Positions 22,720 to 39,425 of a stretch of 64,000 nt of DNA are shown here, piece by piece. The stretch's first letter is position 1; each line of letters begins with the position of its first letter. This DNA comes from Patagioenas fasciata (Eukaryota > Chordata > Aves > Columbiformes > Columbidae). The stretch lies in assembly GCF_037038585.1 (NCBI RefSeq), contig NC_092541.1:195445-259444 (forward strand). Reading direction: 5' to 3'. The notes beneath the pieces were generated by a model that was given only the letters and a program-made list of their open reading frames with translations, was not told the origin of the DNA and did not search any database. The translations under genes were made by a program, and so were the position numbers.

Positions 22720-25130
22720 AAGAAAACACTAACGGCTCACTAGCTGCTGGCAGCATCCCCTTCCCCTTCCTCACCGCCCTGACGAGCAGCACATGCAGCC
22801 ATCCAGGCTTAACGTCACGGACACACAGACGAGGGGCAGGCAGCTCTGCCCCAGGGCCCGCAGCCATCACCCACACACCTGTGCAACACACAGGCGCCAG
22901 GATCCCGCAGCACACACGGAGGAACAGCGATGGGCAGCTCAATTTAGCACCTGATTCAGCAGACACCTGTGGGAAGGAGTCAACAGGCGACACGTCAATC
23001 ACCCCACAGGGGTGTAAAGGAGCATTTGGAGTTCCCTCAGCACCCACGCAGAACCCACAACCTGCAGTGATACTGAGATGTGACAGGCGCTGCCGGAACA
23101 GCCCCAGCCCAGGTGGCGCGTGCTCCGAGTCCCAGCGCAACCAGCAGATCCCACCCTGGCCAGGAGGAGCTGCAGAAAAGCACTGCATGCAGATTCCTGA
23201 CCTGCACCAGCCGCAGGCTGAAGCTGATGTAAACGTTAATTACTGCACAGAGCTCTTCTGGCCACTTCTTCATAGCGTGGGTTTGTTTATAGGAAAAACG
23301 ATCTGTGAATCTATCCTACCATTCTAACTCAGCCTGGGCTCTTTCTTCCCTTCCATTATTTTCAGCCCATACTGCTGCTAGGTGGAAACAAGACACTATT
23401 TTTAACAGCAAATTATAAGGAAGACCTTTAGCAAGAAAAGCATTAAGCCTTTCTCTTCCATACCCATTTCCTCATCCATAAGACTTTCCTCACAGATGAG
23501 TTTCGCAACTTATTTCACAATTGTATCAAGATCTTCCCTGGCAGGTGCTACTGAAGGCAGGACACAGTTTCTCAGGTCTCGCTTGCAGTGGGAATTGACC
23601 TGCACAGCTCCAACTGTTACAAATTCTGGGTTATAGTGGTTTTAAGTCTGATGCCCCCAGGGCCTTGTCTGACCACAAGCTGCTTCATTTCAGTCACTTA
23701 ATTCAGATTAAGAGTAGCTTTAGCAAAATGACAGTGATCCTGACTGAAATAAATACTCATATTCTGCACTAGCTTAATTCCATTACAGTAGTACTGAGAT
23801 CCCTTTTGCAAGCTGGCCTTAAAAGTTCACCTAAAACAAGGAAATGGGCTAATCGCTTCCAAAGTGGTTTGCAGCAAGGAGACAGGGTCGATTAGTCTGC
23901 ACGGGTTCCAGATGCTACTGTATGCTGATAGACCGCAGGATGATCCCCATCCAAGGAAGCCCCGGGCAGACACAGCCCCAGACCTGCTTTCCACAGCCCT
24001 AATGCGGACATGGCACCGCACCAGGTCAACAGCTGGGTTCTGCGAGCTCGCCGTGCTCTGGATGCTCTTGGTGCAGACGGCAGCGGGCGCGGGGCGTTAC
24101 ACCAGCAGCCTGCCCAGCGCGCCGTGCCGGACAGCAGGCGCCAGCCCGGGCTGAACGAGGCTCCCGCAAACCTCCCGCAGCAGCTCTGACTTGGGGTGTG
24201 ACTTTGCAGCTCGGGAGGGGATTAGAGCTCAGTGGGCTCCGTTCCTCATGAGCTGAAACCAAATGCACATATTTGCAACTCAGACGCAGTTCTCTCCAAC
24301 TGAAGTCCACTTACATTTCATTTTCACAGCCAATTGAAGCACATTACACCCCTCTAACCCCCACCGAGCCAGCGGGACTGCACAGCCTAAGGCAGAGACA
24401 GGAGCGCAGCCGGTGCGGGACGGCAGCAAGCAGCCTGTGACTCAGCAGAAGGAGACAGCCAGGTCCTCCCGTTCCAGCAGCACTGCGCACGGGAACACCA
24501 GATACGCCGTTTTCCCTCTGACCCCACGGAGGGACCTGACAAACTGAGACTGGGGCGCTTGCACCAGCTCCTACACCTCCCTCTTGCCCCCACCCCACCT
24601 GGAAAAAAGTCATTCCTTCTTGCCAGCTGAGCGGTGTGGAGGGCACATGGACACCTGCGAACAGGAGATAACGCTCAATAGCCCTACGGGTATATGTATT
24701 TTTTTTAATGAATCGTTATTCCATTTCTAAATTACCCGCTACAAGAGGGTTTCCAGATCATCTAAACCCTGTATGTCTAAGAGGCAGAGCCGACTCATTA
24801 AGGAATTACAGGATGCATTCACATAAGTGACCTTGTGGGAATTATTAGGGTGTAGCAGCACAGTCCGTGGTCCTTGAGCTGCAGACGGGGCAAGCGCCGA
24901 GTCCTGCTCGGAAGGCACAGGACCGTGTTCTGCAGTACCAGTACCAGGCTGTGCGGTGAAGTTACCGCACGCACACGGAGGCACCGGGACCCTGCAGCAC
25001 ACGGCAGCGGGAGCACCGCGGAGCTCCGGCCCCGCTCTGGTGCGCGGTTCAGAGGGGCTCCGAGAGCCACCTGCTGTCCCCACCTCACACTGCAGCAGCG
25101 CGGACACGGCGCGCTTGAAGCGTCCCCCTA
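22720..25130. other. Spacer between the MAPT and SLC25A39 promoters
   Basis: About 2.4 kb with no recognisable coding exon, RNA gene or repeat array. GC content drops at 23.3-23.9 kb. The two flanking CpG islands fire outward, so this is the only sequence between divergent promoters. GRN, which lies beside SLC25A39 in mammals, is not seen here. Confidence 0.6.
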
Positions 25131-26300
25131 AATTAAAGCGCCCGCAGAAATAACGCCAGCTCAGAGCGCTCAGTCCTGGGCACGGCAAACCTCGGGATCT
25201 CCACAGGAAACACAGGCGTCTCCCGTACAGCACCAGAGAGCGCGCCCGAGCAGGCGCCCCGAGCGGCGGGAGCGGCGGGAGCGGCGCGCCCCTCTCGCCG
25301 GCCCGCGGAGGAGCGGCCAGCGCGCCTGTGACCGCACCAGCAGGGGGCGCAGGGGCGCGCGGGCCGCAAAGCGCGTGCGCGGGCTGCCGGCGCGGGGCGG
25401 AAGTGGCGCGCGGAGCGGCGCGCGGCGCCCATGGGGCTCCTTAAAGGCGCCGCCGCCCGTTCCCGTCCCGGTGCCGGCGGAAGGAAACGCCGCGCGTGGC
25501 TGGGATGAGCAGGTGGGCGGGGCCCCTCGGTGAGGGGGCAGCCCGGGGGCCGCGAGCCCCGAGGGGGGTGCAGAGCCCAGGTCGGGGTGCAGACTGGGGG
25601 GCTGTTGGGGCAGAGGGAGCCCCTGGGGCAGAGGGAGCCCCTGGGTGCGGATCGGGCACCTCCGGGGGCGGCGGGGAGAAAACGGCAACTTTGCAGCCTC
25701 GGGCTGGAGCGGCCCTGCCCGCGGGGTTCCCGCTCGCCCGGGCCCCCGTGCGCGGGAAGGGGCGCTGAGCTCCGGTGCCCGCGCAGCTTCTTGCCCTCAC
25801 CATTTAACGCGCGTTGGGCTTTCTCCCGGCTCTCTGCGCCGGGTGCCACCGCGCCGCGCCCAGACCCGCGGGGCACCGCGCTGAGCAGGGGGCTCTGCGT
25901 TTGGGCTTAGGGGGTTGTTTTTTCCTGGCTGGAGAAGGGGAGCAGCTCCCGGCACAGAAGGGAGCTCTGGCGCGGCCGGGAAGCCCCTGCTGGCGCTCGC
26001 TGCCCCTCACGGAACGGGCCGTGAATCGCACGGCCGCGGCCGTTCGGGGGTCGCAGCGCTGTGAGCGAGCGGTTTTCCTCCTGCTTGCGTAAGGGTTTGT
26101 GCGGCGGGCCGGGCCGAGGGCAGGACCCGGGGCTGGGGAGCGCCCTGCCCACGGCTTTGCAACCGCCGCGTGTCCCGCAGGAGCGGTGCCGCGGCCCCCG
26201 GCCCCGTGGCCGGCACGGCGGGGCCCGGGTGGGACCCTGCCCGCCGGCCTTCCGGAGGGGCTGGGGTCTGCGGGTCCGGGACAGAGCTCTTGGTGCTCGC
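25130..26300 (+). promoter_or_regulatory. CpG-island promoter and noncoding first exon of SLC25A39
   Basis: A dense CpG island precedes SLC25A39. It contains an NRF1-like GCGCGTGCGC at 25,371-25,380 and an ETS/GABP-like GCGGAAGTGG at 25,397-25,406. A plausible noncoding exon ends with GATGAGCAG at 25,512 before a GTGGGC donor and would join the coding exon at 26,917. NRF1 and GABP sites are common in promoters of nuclear genes for mitochondrial proteins. The exact start site is not resolvable. The 172-247-codon open frames here are compositional. Confidence 0.6.
25337..25350 (+). promoter_or_regulatory. CTCF-like motif at SLC25A39 promoter
   Basis: CCAGCAGGGGGCGC is a near-perfect CTCF core. 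It lies about 160 bp before the putative first-exon donor and has the same orientation as the motif at 22,383. Confidence 0.5.
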
Positions 26301-26928
26301 AGCCCTGGGCGCTCAACCAGTCCGAGGCCGGTAATTAAGAGATTTATGGCTGCCCTGACCTTGCAAAGTTGCTGAGTCAGGTGGTGAAGGGTGTCGCGGC
26401 TTTTTTTTCTGCATTCCCTGGCTTTAAAACAAAACGCGGGTTCCCAGAGCCGGGAAGGCCCCCGCCATGGCCCCGTCCCGGTGTGAGGGCTGTCCCGGGG
26501 AGCAGCTGGTCCTGAGCTGCCGTGTCAGCCGGGGCTGCGGGGCTGTCGCAGCACCTCTGGGCTCTGGTCTTTACTCCTTCCTGTCCCTTAATTTTCCAAG
26601 CGCGGGGAGGAGACGATTCCCCCTCCCTGGGGGAGCCGGGGGGGCTTGCACTGTCCCCGCCTCTCCGGTGAGGCTGGGGGTGTTATCGGGGCTGGGCTGG
26701 CCCCAGGAGCAGTCCCTGTCCCCCCCAGAGCACCACGATTACGGAGGGGCCGCGCCTGCCCTGTTCCGAACCGATAGCACAGCCGGAGCTGGACGTGCAT
26801 CCCGGCGCTGGCGGGGCAGGGGTGCCGGGGGGGCGCCCCGGGACCCATTGCTCATCCCTGGGCAGGGAGCCCCTGAGCACCTCTGTGCTCACGCATCTCC
26901 CCACCGTGCCTTGTAGGGGGCCAGCACC

Positions 26929-29900
26929 ATGGCTGAGAAGATGTCACCGAGTCCTGGTGAGGCCATCACGCCGCTGCAGCAGATGTTGGCCTCAGGGACG
27001 GGGGCCATCCTCACCTCCCTCTTTGGTGAGGACCGCGGGGATCGGGTGCGCGTGGGGGGCTGGCACGGTGCGATGTGGCTGACAGATTGTGTTGTTCCAG
27101 TGACGCCATTGGATGTGGTGAAGATCCGGCTGCAGGCGCAGAGGACCCCGTTCTCTAAAGGTAACGCTGCTCAGGGTTGGGCGGGGGTCTCTGCCCGCCG
27201 CCCCGGCCAGCCAGCGTGCAGCACACCGGGATGTCCTGGTTGGCAGAGCTGGTGAAGGGGATTTCTCGGCTCCTGAGTGTGGGCCGTCACGAGGTGGCAG
27301 GTTACCACGGGCCTCTCACCCTGACAGGCTTGGGGGCCCCGCCAGGGGAGCCTGGCTGGTTCTTGGCTCCATCCTTCCCGCTGTGCAGCCCTGTGCCGAT
27401 GCAGCCCAGCTCAGCTCTGACTGCTCACTCTTACCCTTGCTGCTTCGTGTCCATCTCCACGCTGCTTCCTCTGGCTCCCACAGGGCAGGAGAGACCCTGT
27501 GGGATCTGTCCCCCCAGCTCCCCCATCCCCGTGGGGACAGTGGGTTGGGTCTGGTGCCGAGAGACTGTTTTGGTGACAGTTGGGACTGCTGGGGCCGTGA
27601 CTGCAGGGACATCCAGCCCCTTCACCCACAGAGCTCTCCCACTGCCTGGCTTGGAGCTGCAGGATGCACGTGTGCCCCAGCCTGGGAAGGTGGCGCGTGC
27701 CCCCGTCGTTGATCAGCACGTCCCCATTGTGTGTTTCAGTGTTGCCAGCACGGTCTGTGCCCTGGGGTGCTCAACAGGCCCCATGTGAGGTTGCCCAGGG
27801 GCTCCGGGCAGCTCCAGCTGCCAGTGGCTTCACTTTCCCAAGCCTTGATCCCAGTTTTCCTCCCCGCTGATGACGGCTTGGGCGCCTCCGGCTAGGGGGG
27901 CGTCCCACCCCGAAGCGGGGCTGCGATCGCCCCAGCGCCGCGGCTGTTCCTGCAGCCCTGCTATAGGCTGGCCTTGCCGTGTCCTGGCTGTGTCCTTGGC
28001 CAAGCGTTCTGCTGAGGTCTGGTGTGCAACAGGCCTGGCTGTCTGCGGTCCCCTGTCCCTGCCCTGTCTTGTCAACCTGTCCTGCCATTGCATCAAGGTC
28101 TCCTTGGATCTCTGCTGCCCTGCTTGCTCCCCGCGTCCCTGTGCCCGGTGCGCTGGCCCCATGGAGAGCACAGCGGGGGAACCGTGCTGGCTCCCTGCGA
28201 TGGCACTGCACTGTGCCGGGGCAGCGGAGCTGACACCAAACCTCTCCTGCTGCTGCTGATGGCTCCTGCAATGTCCCCCTTCCCATGGTGGGGCCGCGTG
28301 CCCTCCGCCCACTGGGTCTGGCCACGGTTGGACCCTTGCTGGAGGGTTATCCCTCTCCTGGCCTTGCTCTCCGACTGGCTCCTGCTGGGCTCAGACATTG
28401 AGGGTTTGGCTCTCTCCTGCAAGAGGGGATGGTTTGGGGGCTCAGATGGGCTGGGCAGAGAGGAAGGGCCCCTTGTCTGATAGCAATGCTGTTGCCTCCC
28501 ACCCCAGGGAAGTGTTTCCTCTACTGCAACGGGCTCATGGACCATCTGTATGTCTGCCAGAACGGCAACGGCTGCACCGCCTGGTACAAGGCCCCCACCC
28601 GCTTCACCGGCACACTGGTGAGGGTTGCAGGCATGGGCAGGGTGGGCCAGGCCCTCGCTGTCCTTGAGAAGGCATTGGAATTTCTGCTGAAGGGGGTTCT
28701 TGCCTCTCTAACCTCTTTCCCTGGTGCTCGCTCTCTCCCCAGGATGCCTTTGTGAAAATCACACGCTATGAGGGTCTCAGGTCTCTGTGGAGCGGCTTGC
28801 CCCCCACCCTGTGAGTTTGGACCCTGCCTGGGGGCGGAATCTGGGTACAAACACCTGCCCGGGTGCATGGACATCCTCCCCAAGCCTCCCGCCAGCCCCT
28901 GGGGAGGGCACACGTGTCCCTCACCACACCCTCTCCTCGGCAGGGTCATGGCTGTGCCAGCCACTGTCATTTATTTCACCACCTACGACCAGCTCCGGGA
29001 TTACCTGCGTGCTCGGACAGGGAGCCGGGGACACCACATCCCCTTGCTGGCCGGGGCCCTCGCCAGGTGTGAGTACCCCTCTTCTCTGGGGTCCCCCCAT
29101 GCCCATCCCGTGTCCTCACAGCGTGCTGGGTCTCTTCGCTGTCAGTGCCCGTGTTCTGCACCTGGCTTTCCTGGCTCCAGAACAGCTGCTGGAGTGCACG
29201 GGGCTGATGTGCAATGTCCCCTCGGTTGCAGTGGGTGCTGTGACGGTCATCAGCCCTTTGGAGCTCATCCGCACCAAGATGCAGTCCCGACAGCTCAGCT
29301 ACCGGGAGCTGGGCGTCTGCATCCAGCTGGCAGTGGCGCAGGACGGCTGGCTCTCCCTCTGGAGAGGCTGGGGACCCACTGTGCTGCGAGATGTCCCCTT
29401 CTCGGGTACGGCTGGGGGGTCAGGGTGAGCGGTGGCGCTGGGACATGCCGGGGACGAGCGTGGGGCGAAACAGCCCTGCGCATTGGGAACTTGGTGTGTC
29501 CAGGGTGCCCCGCTGTAGCGCTGGTGTTTCTCACCTCCTCCCAGCTCTCTACTGGTTTAACTACGAGCTGGTGAGGGAATGGCTCTGCAGGCAGGCCCGA
29601 CGGGACGAGGCCACATTCATGATCAGCTTCGCGTCTGGCGCCATCTCTGGAACAGTAAGTTTGGGGCCCTGGGGTCTGCACTGGGCTCGCTCAGCTGCCC
29701 CCATGGGAGCAAGGGATGGGGTGGAGGGGCAGAGCCGGCCCTGGGTGCGCGGCGGGGTCCCAGCTCATGGCCCAGCTGCTGCCCCGCAGGTGGCTGCGGT
29801 GCTGACGCTGCCCTTCGACGTGGTGAAGACCCAGCGGCAGATCGAGCTGGGGGACGGCGAGGTGCACCCAGGTGAGGGACTGGGCTCCAGGCGGGTGCCT

Positions 29901-30241
29901 GGGGGGCAGCTGGGTCCCCTGGGCACCCCCAGACCCTCACCCGCTGCCCTCTCCCCACAGTCGCAGCCTCCAAGCCTTCCTCCACCTGGCTGCTTTTGCG
30001 GCACATCCGTGCCGAGTCCGGCACCCGGGGGCTGTTTGCAGGTAAGACCGTGCCTCCCATGCTGGGCTGGGGCTCATGGGTGCCCCAGTGTCACCAAGGG
30101 GCTAACGGGGTTGTCTTTGCAGGCTTCCTGCCCCGCGTCATTAAGGTGGCACCGGCTTGCGCCATCATGATCAGCACCTACGAATTTGGCAAAACCTTCT
30201 TCCAGAAGCTGAACCAGGAGCGGCAGCTGCGAGGGCTGTGA
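26929..30241 (+). CDS. SLC25A39: SLC25A39, mitochondrial glutathione carrier
   Basis: An inner-membrane carrier of the SLC25 family that imports glutathione into the mitochondrial matrix; in vertebrates it is needed for iron-sulfur and heme metabolism in red-cell precursors. Coding exons: 26929-27025, 27101-27160, 28508-28617, 28743-28810, 28944-29068, 29232-29405, 29545-29654, 29790-29871, 29961-30041 and 30123-30241. Phases agree throughout and give 341 codons plus TGA. The three carrier repeats show [25 protein letters not shown] and [10 protein letters not shown]. The exon 28508-28617 encodes [14 protein letters not shown] and GNGC; its four cysteines (55, 59, 69, 75) have the spacing of human Cys74, 78, 88 and 94, the matrix-loop cysteines reported to sense iron-sulfur clusters and control turnover. 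The first matrix loop is about 20 residues shorter than in human. SLC25A40 is the closest alternative, but gene order favours SLC25A39. Confidence 0.97.
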
Positions 30242-30912
30242 GCCGGGGCTGGGCAGGGCTCGTGCCGCTGGTGCCCTGAGGACGCTGCCGGCCCTGGTCC
30301 CAGTGGGGTGTCAGGGGCCAGCGAGCCTGCGTGGCCGTGCAAAGCCCAAGTGCCTTCGTGCTGCCTGTGCAGGGCCAGCCAGCCCTGCTCCCCATCCCCA
30401 GCGACACTGGGGACATCTGTGTCTGCTGCTGTGACACTGGGGGGATGTGAAGTCCCCCATGCTCATGCCTTGAGGCTGGACAGATGCTGCTGGATTCATG
30501 GACACTCCGGCGAGGATGGGATGCCCTAGGAGCCTCAGCAGAGCTGGAGATGGGAGCTGGGGCTCCGGCAAGGACCAAACCCTCGGGGGCTTCTCATGTG
30601 CCTCCCTGGGGCCCCAGCCTCACTTGCCATGTCTGCCCCCCCTCATCATCACACACAGTGTCCCCTTGTGGGCTCTGTGCGGCAAGGGAACGTGTCAGGA
30701 CCCTCCCCCTGCCTCCAGCCCCCTTGTCTTGTTCAGGGCGTCCCTGGGCTCAGACCTTGCTGCTGCTCTGGGGGGCTGGCAGGCACTGGGACAACAACCC
30801 TCTGCCTGTGCCCCATGCCCTCCCTGCGAGGGCATGTCCCAGCACTACCCCCCGTGTGGGTGCTGCCCCAGCTTGCCATGGGACCCCAGGGGGAATTACT
30901 CTTATTTTCCTA

Positions 30913-30918
30913 AATAAA
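30913..30918 (+). terminator. SLC25A39 poly(A) signal
   Basis: AATAAA about 670 bp after the stop codon, followed by T/G-rich sequence (TCTTTGTCTCTTGG). It gives a plausible 3' UTR of about 0.7 kb. Confidence 0.8.
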
Positions 30919-30939
30919 AGAAAATCTTTGTCTCTTGGG

Positions 30940-31310
30940 GCAAGGATTTCTTTCCCTGCTCCCGCATGCTGGGCTGTGGGAGGCACGCCCCGGGTGACGG
31001 GCCTGTCCCTGCTCTGTGGGCACAATGCTGTCATTCCCCTGGGTCCTTGCTGGGTTTTTACTGGGGGTAAAGAGACCCCAGGACCTCCGTGCTCCCCCCC
31101 AGCAGCAGCCCACTGTGGATGGGGTGGTGGGTGCCCTATGCTTGGTGACCTGCTGTTCCCCAGAGGTGCTGTCTCTGCTCTGGTGGTCCGGGTGGGCTGG
31201 AGGAAGTTCCTTGGATTCTCCCACTGCCCCTGCCTGGGACAGGACCACATGGCAGGGGACACAAGGTGTCTTTTCCCCCCATTTCCCTTTCCTGACGGGG
31301 GGGGAGCTCA
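30940..31310. other. Convergent 3'-end spacer, SLC25A39 / RUNDC3A
   Basis: About 0.4 kb separates the AATAAA of SLC25A39 (plus) from that of RUNDC3A (minus, 31,340-31,335). No gene or repeat is visible. Confidence 0.65.
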
Positions 31311-31334
31311 TGGATGCCAGCTCAGCTTGCTGCA

Positions 31335-31340
31335 TTTATT
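31335..31340 (-). terminator. RUNDC3A poly(A) signal
   Basis: TTTATT on the plus strand is AATAAA on the minus strand, about 650 bp after the RUNDC3A stop codon at 31,989. Confidence 0.75.
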
Positions 31341-31988
31341 GATTCCTTTTGCTTCAACAAAGCAGATGGGGCTGAATTAAAAACCAATATCACCCAAACC
31401 AACCTGAAACCCTGGGGAGGCTGGGAAGGAGCTGGGAGGGGTCTGTCCGTGTTGTAGAGATGCTGCTGCAAGAAGGACACCTGGTCGCCAAAGCGGGGGA
31501 CAGGCCAGCCCCCTGCAGCACCTGGGGGGTGTGGGGAGCTGAGCCCTAGAGGACAGGCACAGCCCGGGTGTGCGCCCCTGAGAAGAGCGATGACCGTGGG
31601 CTGAGCAGGACGGACACGGGGGCTGTGCCCTGGCCCTCACCCCTGGAGGGGCTTTGGTCCTGACCCCCCTCCCTTGCTCCCCAGCAGCAGTTGCCCCTGT
31701 GTCCCTCCATGGCACAGTCTGTTCCCCCCGCCATCCCCAGCTCGCAGGGGTCCTGATCCCACATCCCCCTTCCCAACAGGTCCATGTCTCCAGCCACGGA
31801 CTGGGCTGGGGGTCCAAGGTGCAGCCAGCGTGGGGTGTTGGGGAGGGGGATGCCCATCCCCAGCCCCCCACGGTGGGCTCGGCGAGTCCCTTGGTGGTCC
31901 CGGGGCGGCGAGGGGGAACAAGGTCAGTCCTCCGATGCAACGCTGGGCTGGGCAGCCAGGCCGCGGGGCAGCGAGGGGGCCGGGGGTC

Positions 31989-37020
<5,032 letters not shown>

Positions 37021-37575
37021 CGTGGGCAGAGCCGCGGGGTGGGAGACAAGCTCCAGCCGGACCCTGGGCACCCCCAGTGTAACTGGGGAACCCTTCACCC
37101 CTCCCAGGGCTGAGGGTGCCCCCCTCCGTGCCCCGGGTGCCCGATTTTGGGGGATGCTGAGCGACACCCACCCATGGGGTCTGTGGGACCCCCAGAACAC
37201 GCAGGGGGGTGGGGTGCAAGCCCCCAGCATCCAGCTGTGCTGGGGGGAGCCCCATGATGCTCCCAGCACCCTGCTTTTGCACTGTACTTCAGTTTCCCCA
37301 TTGATGTGACAGGTAAATGGGGGGGGTGAATATTGCAGGCAACCACACCCAGATAAATCAGAGTCACCCTGAACAGAGAGGCAACCCCCACCCCCGGTCA
37401 CACCCGTGGAGGCATGACCCCCTCCCTGTGCCCCTCGAGGTGCCCCACGCCCTCCCCTGCCCCGGCAAGGGGTCCCAGCCCACAGACCTGGCTGGGGGTA
37501 GTGGGGCGCCCTGGGGAGGAGGGAGCCCCAAAATCCCCAGGGCTACTGCAGGGAGGGGAGCCCTTGGCAGCACCC

Positions 37576-37620
37576 AGATAACGCCGGGGCTGTTATCGGA
37601 GCACCCAGCCCACAGTTATC
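37576..37620 (+). promoter_or_regulatory. Cluster of three GATA motifs upstream of SLC4A1
   Basis: AGATAA at 37,576-37,581, TTATCG from 37,593 and TTATCGC from 37,616 lie within 47 bp. SLC4A1 is a GATA1 target in erythroid cells, so this is a candidate distal element about 3.2 kb before its start codon. It lies 0.9 kb upstream of RUNDC3A in the opposite direction. Confidence 0.35.
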
Positions 37621-37934
37621 GCACCTCCCGGCCCCATGGCCCCGCAGCAGGTGCCACAGGGTCCCCAGCGTGTGGGATGGACCAGCAGTCCACGGTCCCC
37701 AGCCTGGATGGTCCCCCAAGGTGGGGTTGGCACAGGGGGCAACACCATCCTGACCCCACAGCTGGGGCACGAGCGATGCCCCAGCAGCAGGACGTCCCCG
37801 CAGGCGTCCCTGCGCACCGGGTGACCCGTGTGTGCACAGGCAAGGCTGACCAACGCCACCTTGTCCCTTTCCCTGCACCCTGGGATTTGGGGCTGGGAAC
37901 CAGGAGCCCTATAGGAAAGTTGCAAATGTAAAGA

Positions 37935-38075
37935 TGCTTCCACATGCATGCACACGTGCATATAGGTGTATGCATACATGTGCACACACATACGTATGTG
38001 CAAATATATGCATACGCACTGGAGCATGCATGCACACGCAGATGTGCATGATGCGCATGAACACACACATACGCA
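37935..38075. repeat. Alternating purine-pyrimidine tract
   Basis: An imperfect run of TG, CA, TA and CG dinucleotides (TGCATACATGTGCACACACA and similar). Such tracts can adopt Z-DNA; no regular unit is present. Confidence 0.75.
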
Positions 38076-38194
38076 CCCCCCTTGCCCTGCCCCGAAACAG
38101 CTGTGCCGGTCCCACCACCTCTGTGCAGGGCATCCCAGGGATGGTGATCCCAGGAGACACAGGGATGCCCAGCCCAGGCCCTTGTTCCTGCAGG

Positions 38195-38292
38195 CCCCGG
38201 CAGCACCTCACACCCCACACCTCACACCCCACAGCTCACACCCCACAGCTCATACCCCACACCTCACACCCCACACCCCACAACTCCTCCCC
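38195..38292. repeat. 12-bp CTCACACCCCAC array
   Basis: About eight imperfect copies of CTCACACCCCAC/CAGCTCACACCC, followed at 38,318-38,362 by a T-rich then A-rich homopolymer pair. Confidence 0.85.
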
Positions 38293-38515
38293 AGGAATCG
38301 CCTCTGGAACCCCCTAATTTTTTTTTTATTTTATTTTTTGGTTAAGAAAAAAAAAAAAAAAGGAGAAAACCCCAATTGCGAGGGGGGGGGGACAGCCAGA
38401 GGGTTCCCGGGGATTCCCCACAGGGAAACCCGGAGCCTCCTAAACAAGAAGGGGGGGCACCAGAGCAGGGCAGCTGAGCTGGGGCAGGGCGAGCGGCTGA
38501 GGAGGTTCTGTGGGG

Positions 38516-38635
38516 CGCAGGCAGGGTGCAGGCAGCAGGCAGGGGGCGGGCAGGGTGCAGGCAGGGTGCAGGCAGCAGGCAGGCGGCGGGCAGGGTGCAG
38601 GCAGGGTGCAGGCAGGGTGCAGGCAGGGTGCAGCC
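38516..38635. repeat. 11-bp CAGGCAGGGTG minisatellite
   Basis: About eleven copies of an 11-bp unit, CAGGCAGGGTG or CAGGCAGCAGG, in the spacer upstream of SLC4A1. Confidence 0.87.
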
Positions 38636-38660
38636 TCGACGCCGCAAGATGTTGCACCCC

Positions 38661-38740
38661 GATAACCTTGTTTACAGGGGGCCCCGGGGGGGCCGGGTGA
38701 GCCCGAGGGGGGGGAGATTAGGGAGGTGAAGATGACTCAG
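38661..38740 (+). promoter_or_regulatory. GATA and NF-E2/AP-1-like motif pair
   Basis: CGATAAC at 38,660-38,666 and GATGACTCAGG at 38,731-38,741 (core TGACTCA, the NF-E2/MARE half) lie 65-80 bp apart. This is the usual combination of erythroid enhancers. Another CTGATAA (complement of TTATCAG, 39,586-39,592), next to a GTGGGGTG CACC-type box, lies 0.85 kb further on. Motif evidence only. Confidence 0.35.
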
Positions 38741-39039
38741 GGCATTTGGGCGCACTCCCCTGCGCCACACGGGTCTTTCCCCACAGGCAGCAGCGGGCAG
38801 AGCCGGGGCAGGGGCGTCCTGGAGCCACCCCAGGGGTAGGTGCGGGGTCATGGGCAGCAGCAGCAGTAGCACCTCGGGCTGTCCCTGGCCGCAGTGGGAC
38901 GGGGGGACAGCAGGGCGAGGTGGGGCTGGGGGAGCACCCCGGGGTGCCCCTGGCGTGGGGTGGGGTCTGTGGGGTGGTCAGTGGGAGGGAGCTGGGCCAG
39001 GCTGCATGGATGGCACTGGATGTATGGGCTCCATACTGA

Positions 39040-39425
39040 GCACCTGCGGTGGGAGGGAGGTCCTGTGCTGAGCCACGCTGCTGGGTGGTGTGGCAGGAAT
39101 AGGCTCCATGCTGAGTGCATGCTGTGTGCGCTTTGGGATGTATGGGTTCTATACGGAATCGTGCTCGATCTATGGCATAGGAAGCATGAGTCCAGTCCTG
39201 AGTTGTGCTAGCCTCATGATGTGGGAGGTATGGGCTCTATACATGACCACATTGGCTATGTGGTGTAGAGGATCTGGGCTCTATACTGCACACGGGGTGT
39301 ATGGTATAGGAGGTATGGACTCCATACCATGTACACGATGTAGAAGATGTGGTGTGCACATGGGGTGTATCAAGTAGGAGGAATGGGCACACAGTGTGGG
39401 ATATATGGGCTCTATAGGGGCAGGG
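39040..39425. repeat. Degenerate repeat with ATGGGCTCTATA core
   Basis: Five to six diverged copies, roughly 50-60 bp each, sharing GGTATGGGCTCTATAC-like and TGTGGTGTA-like cores, upstream of SLC4A1. Confidence 0.7.

Noticed and set aside
21440-23327. 596-codon plus-strand and 405-codon minus-strand open frames
   Set aside because: They lie in the MAPT CpG island, where stop codons are rare. The peptides are low-complexity P/R/G/A, and the plus-strand one also runs through a CR1 fragment.
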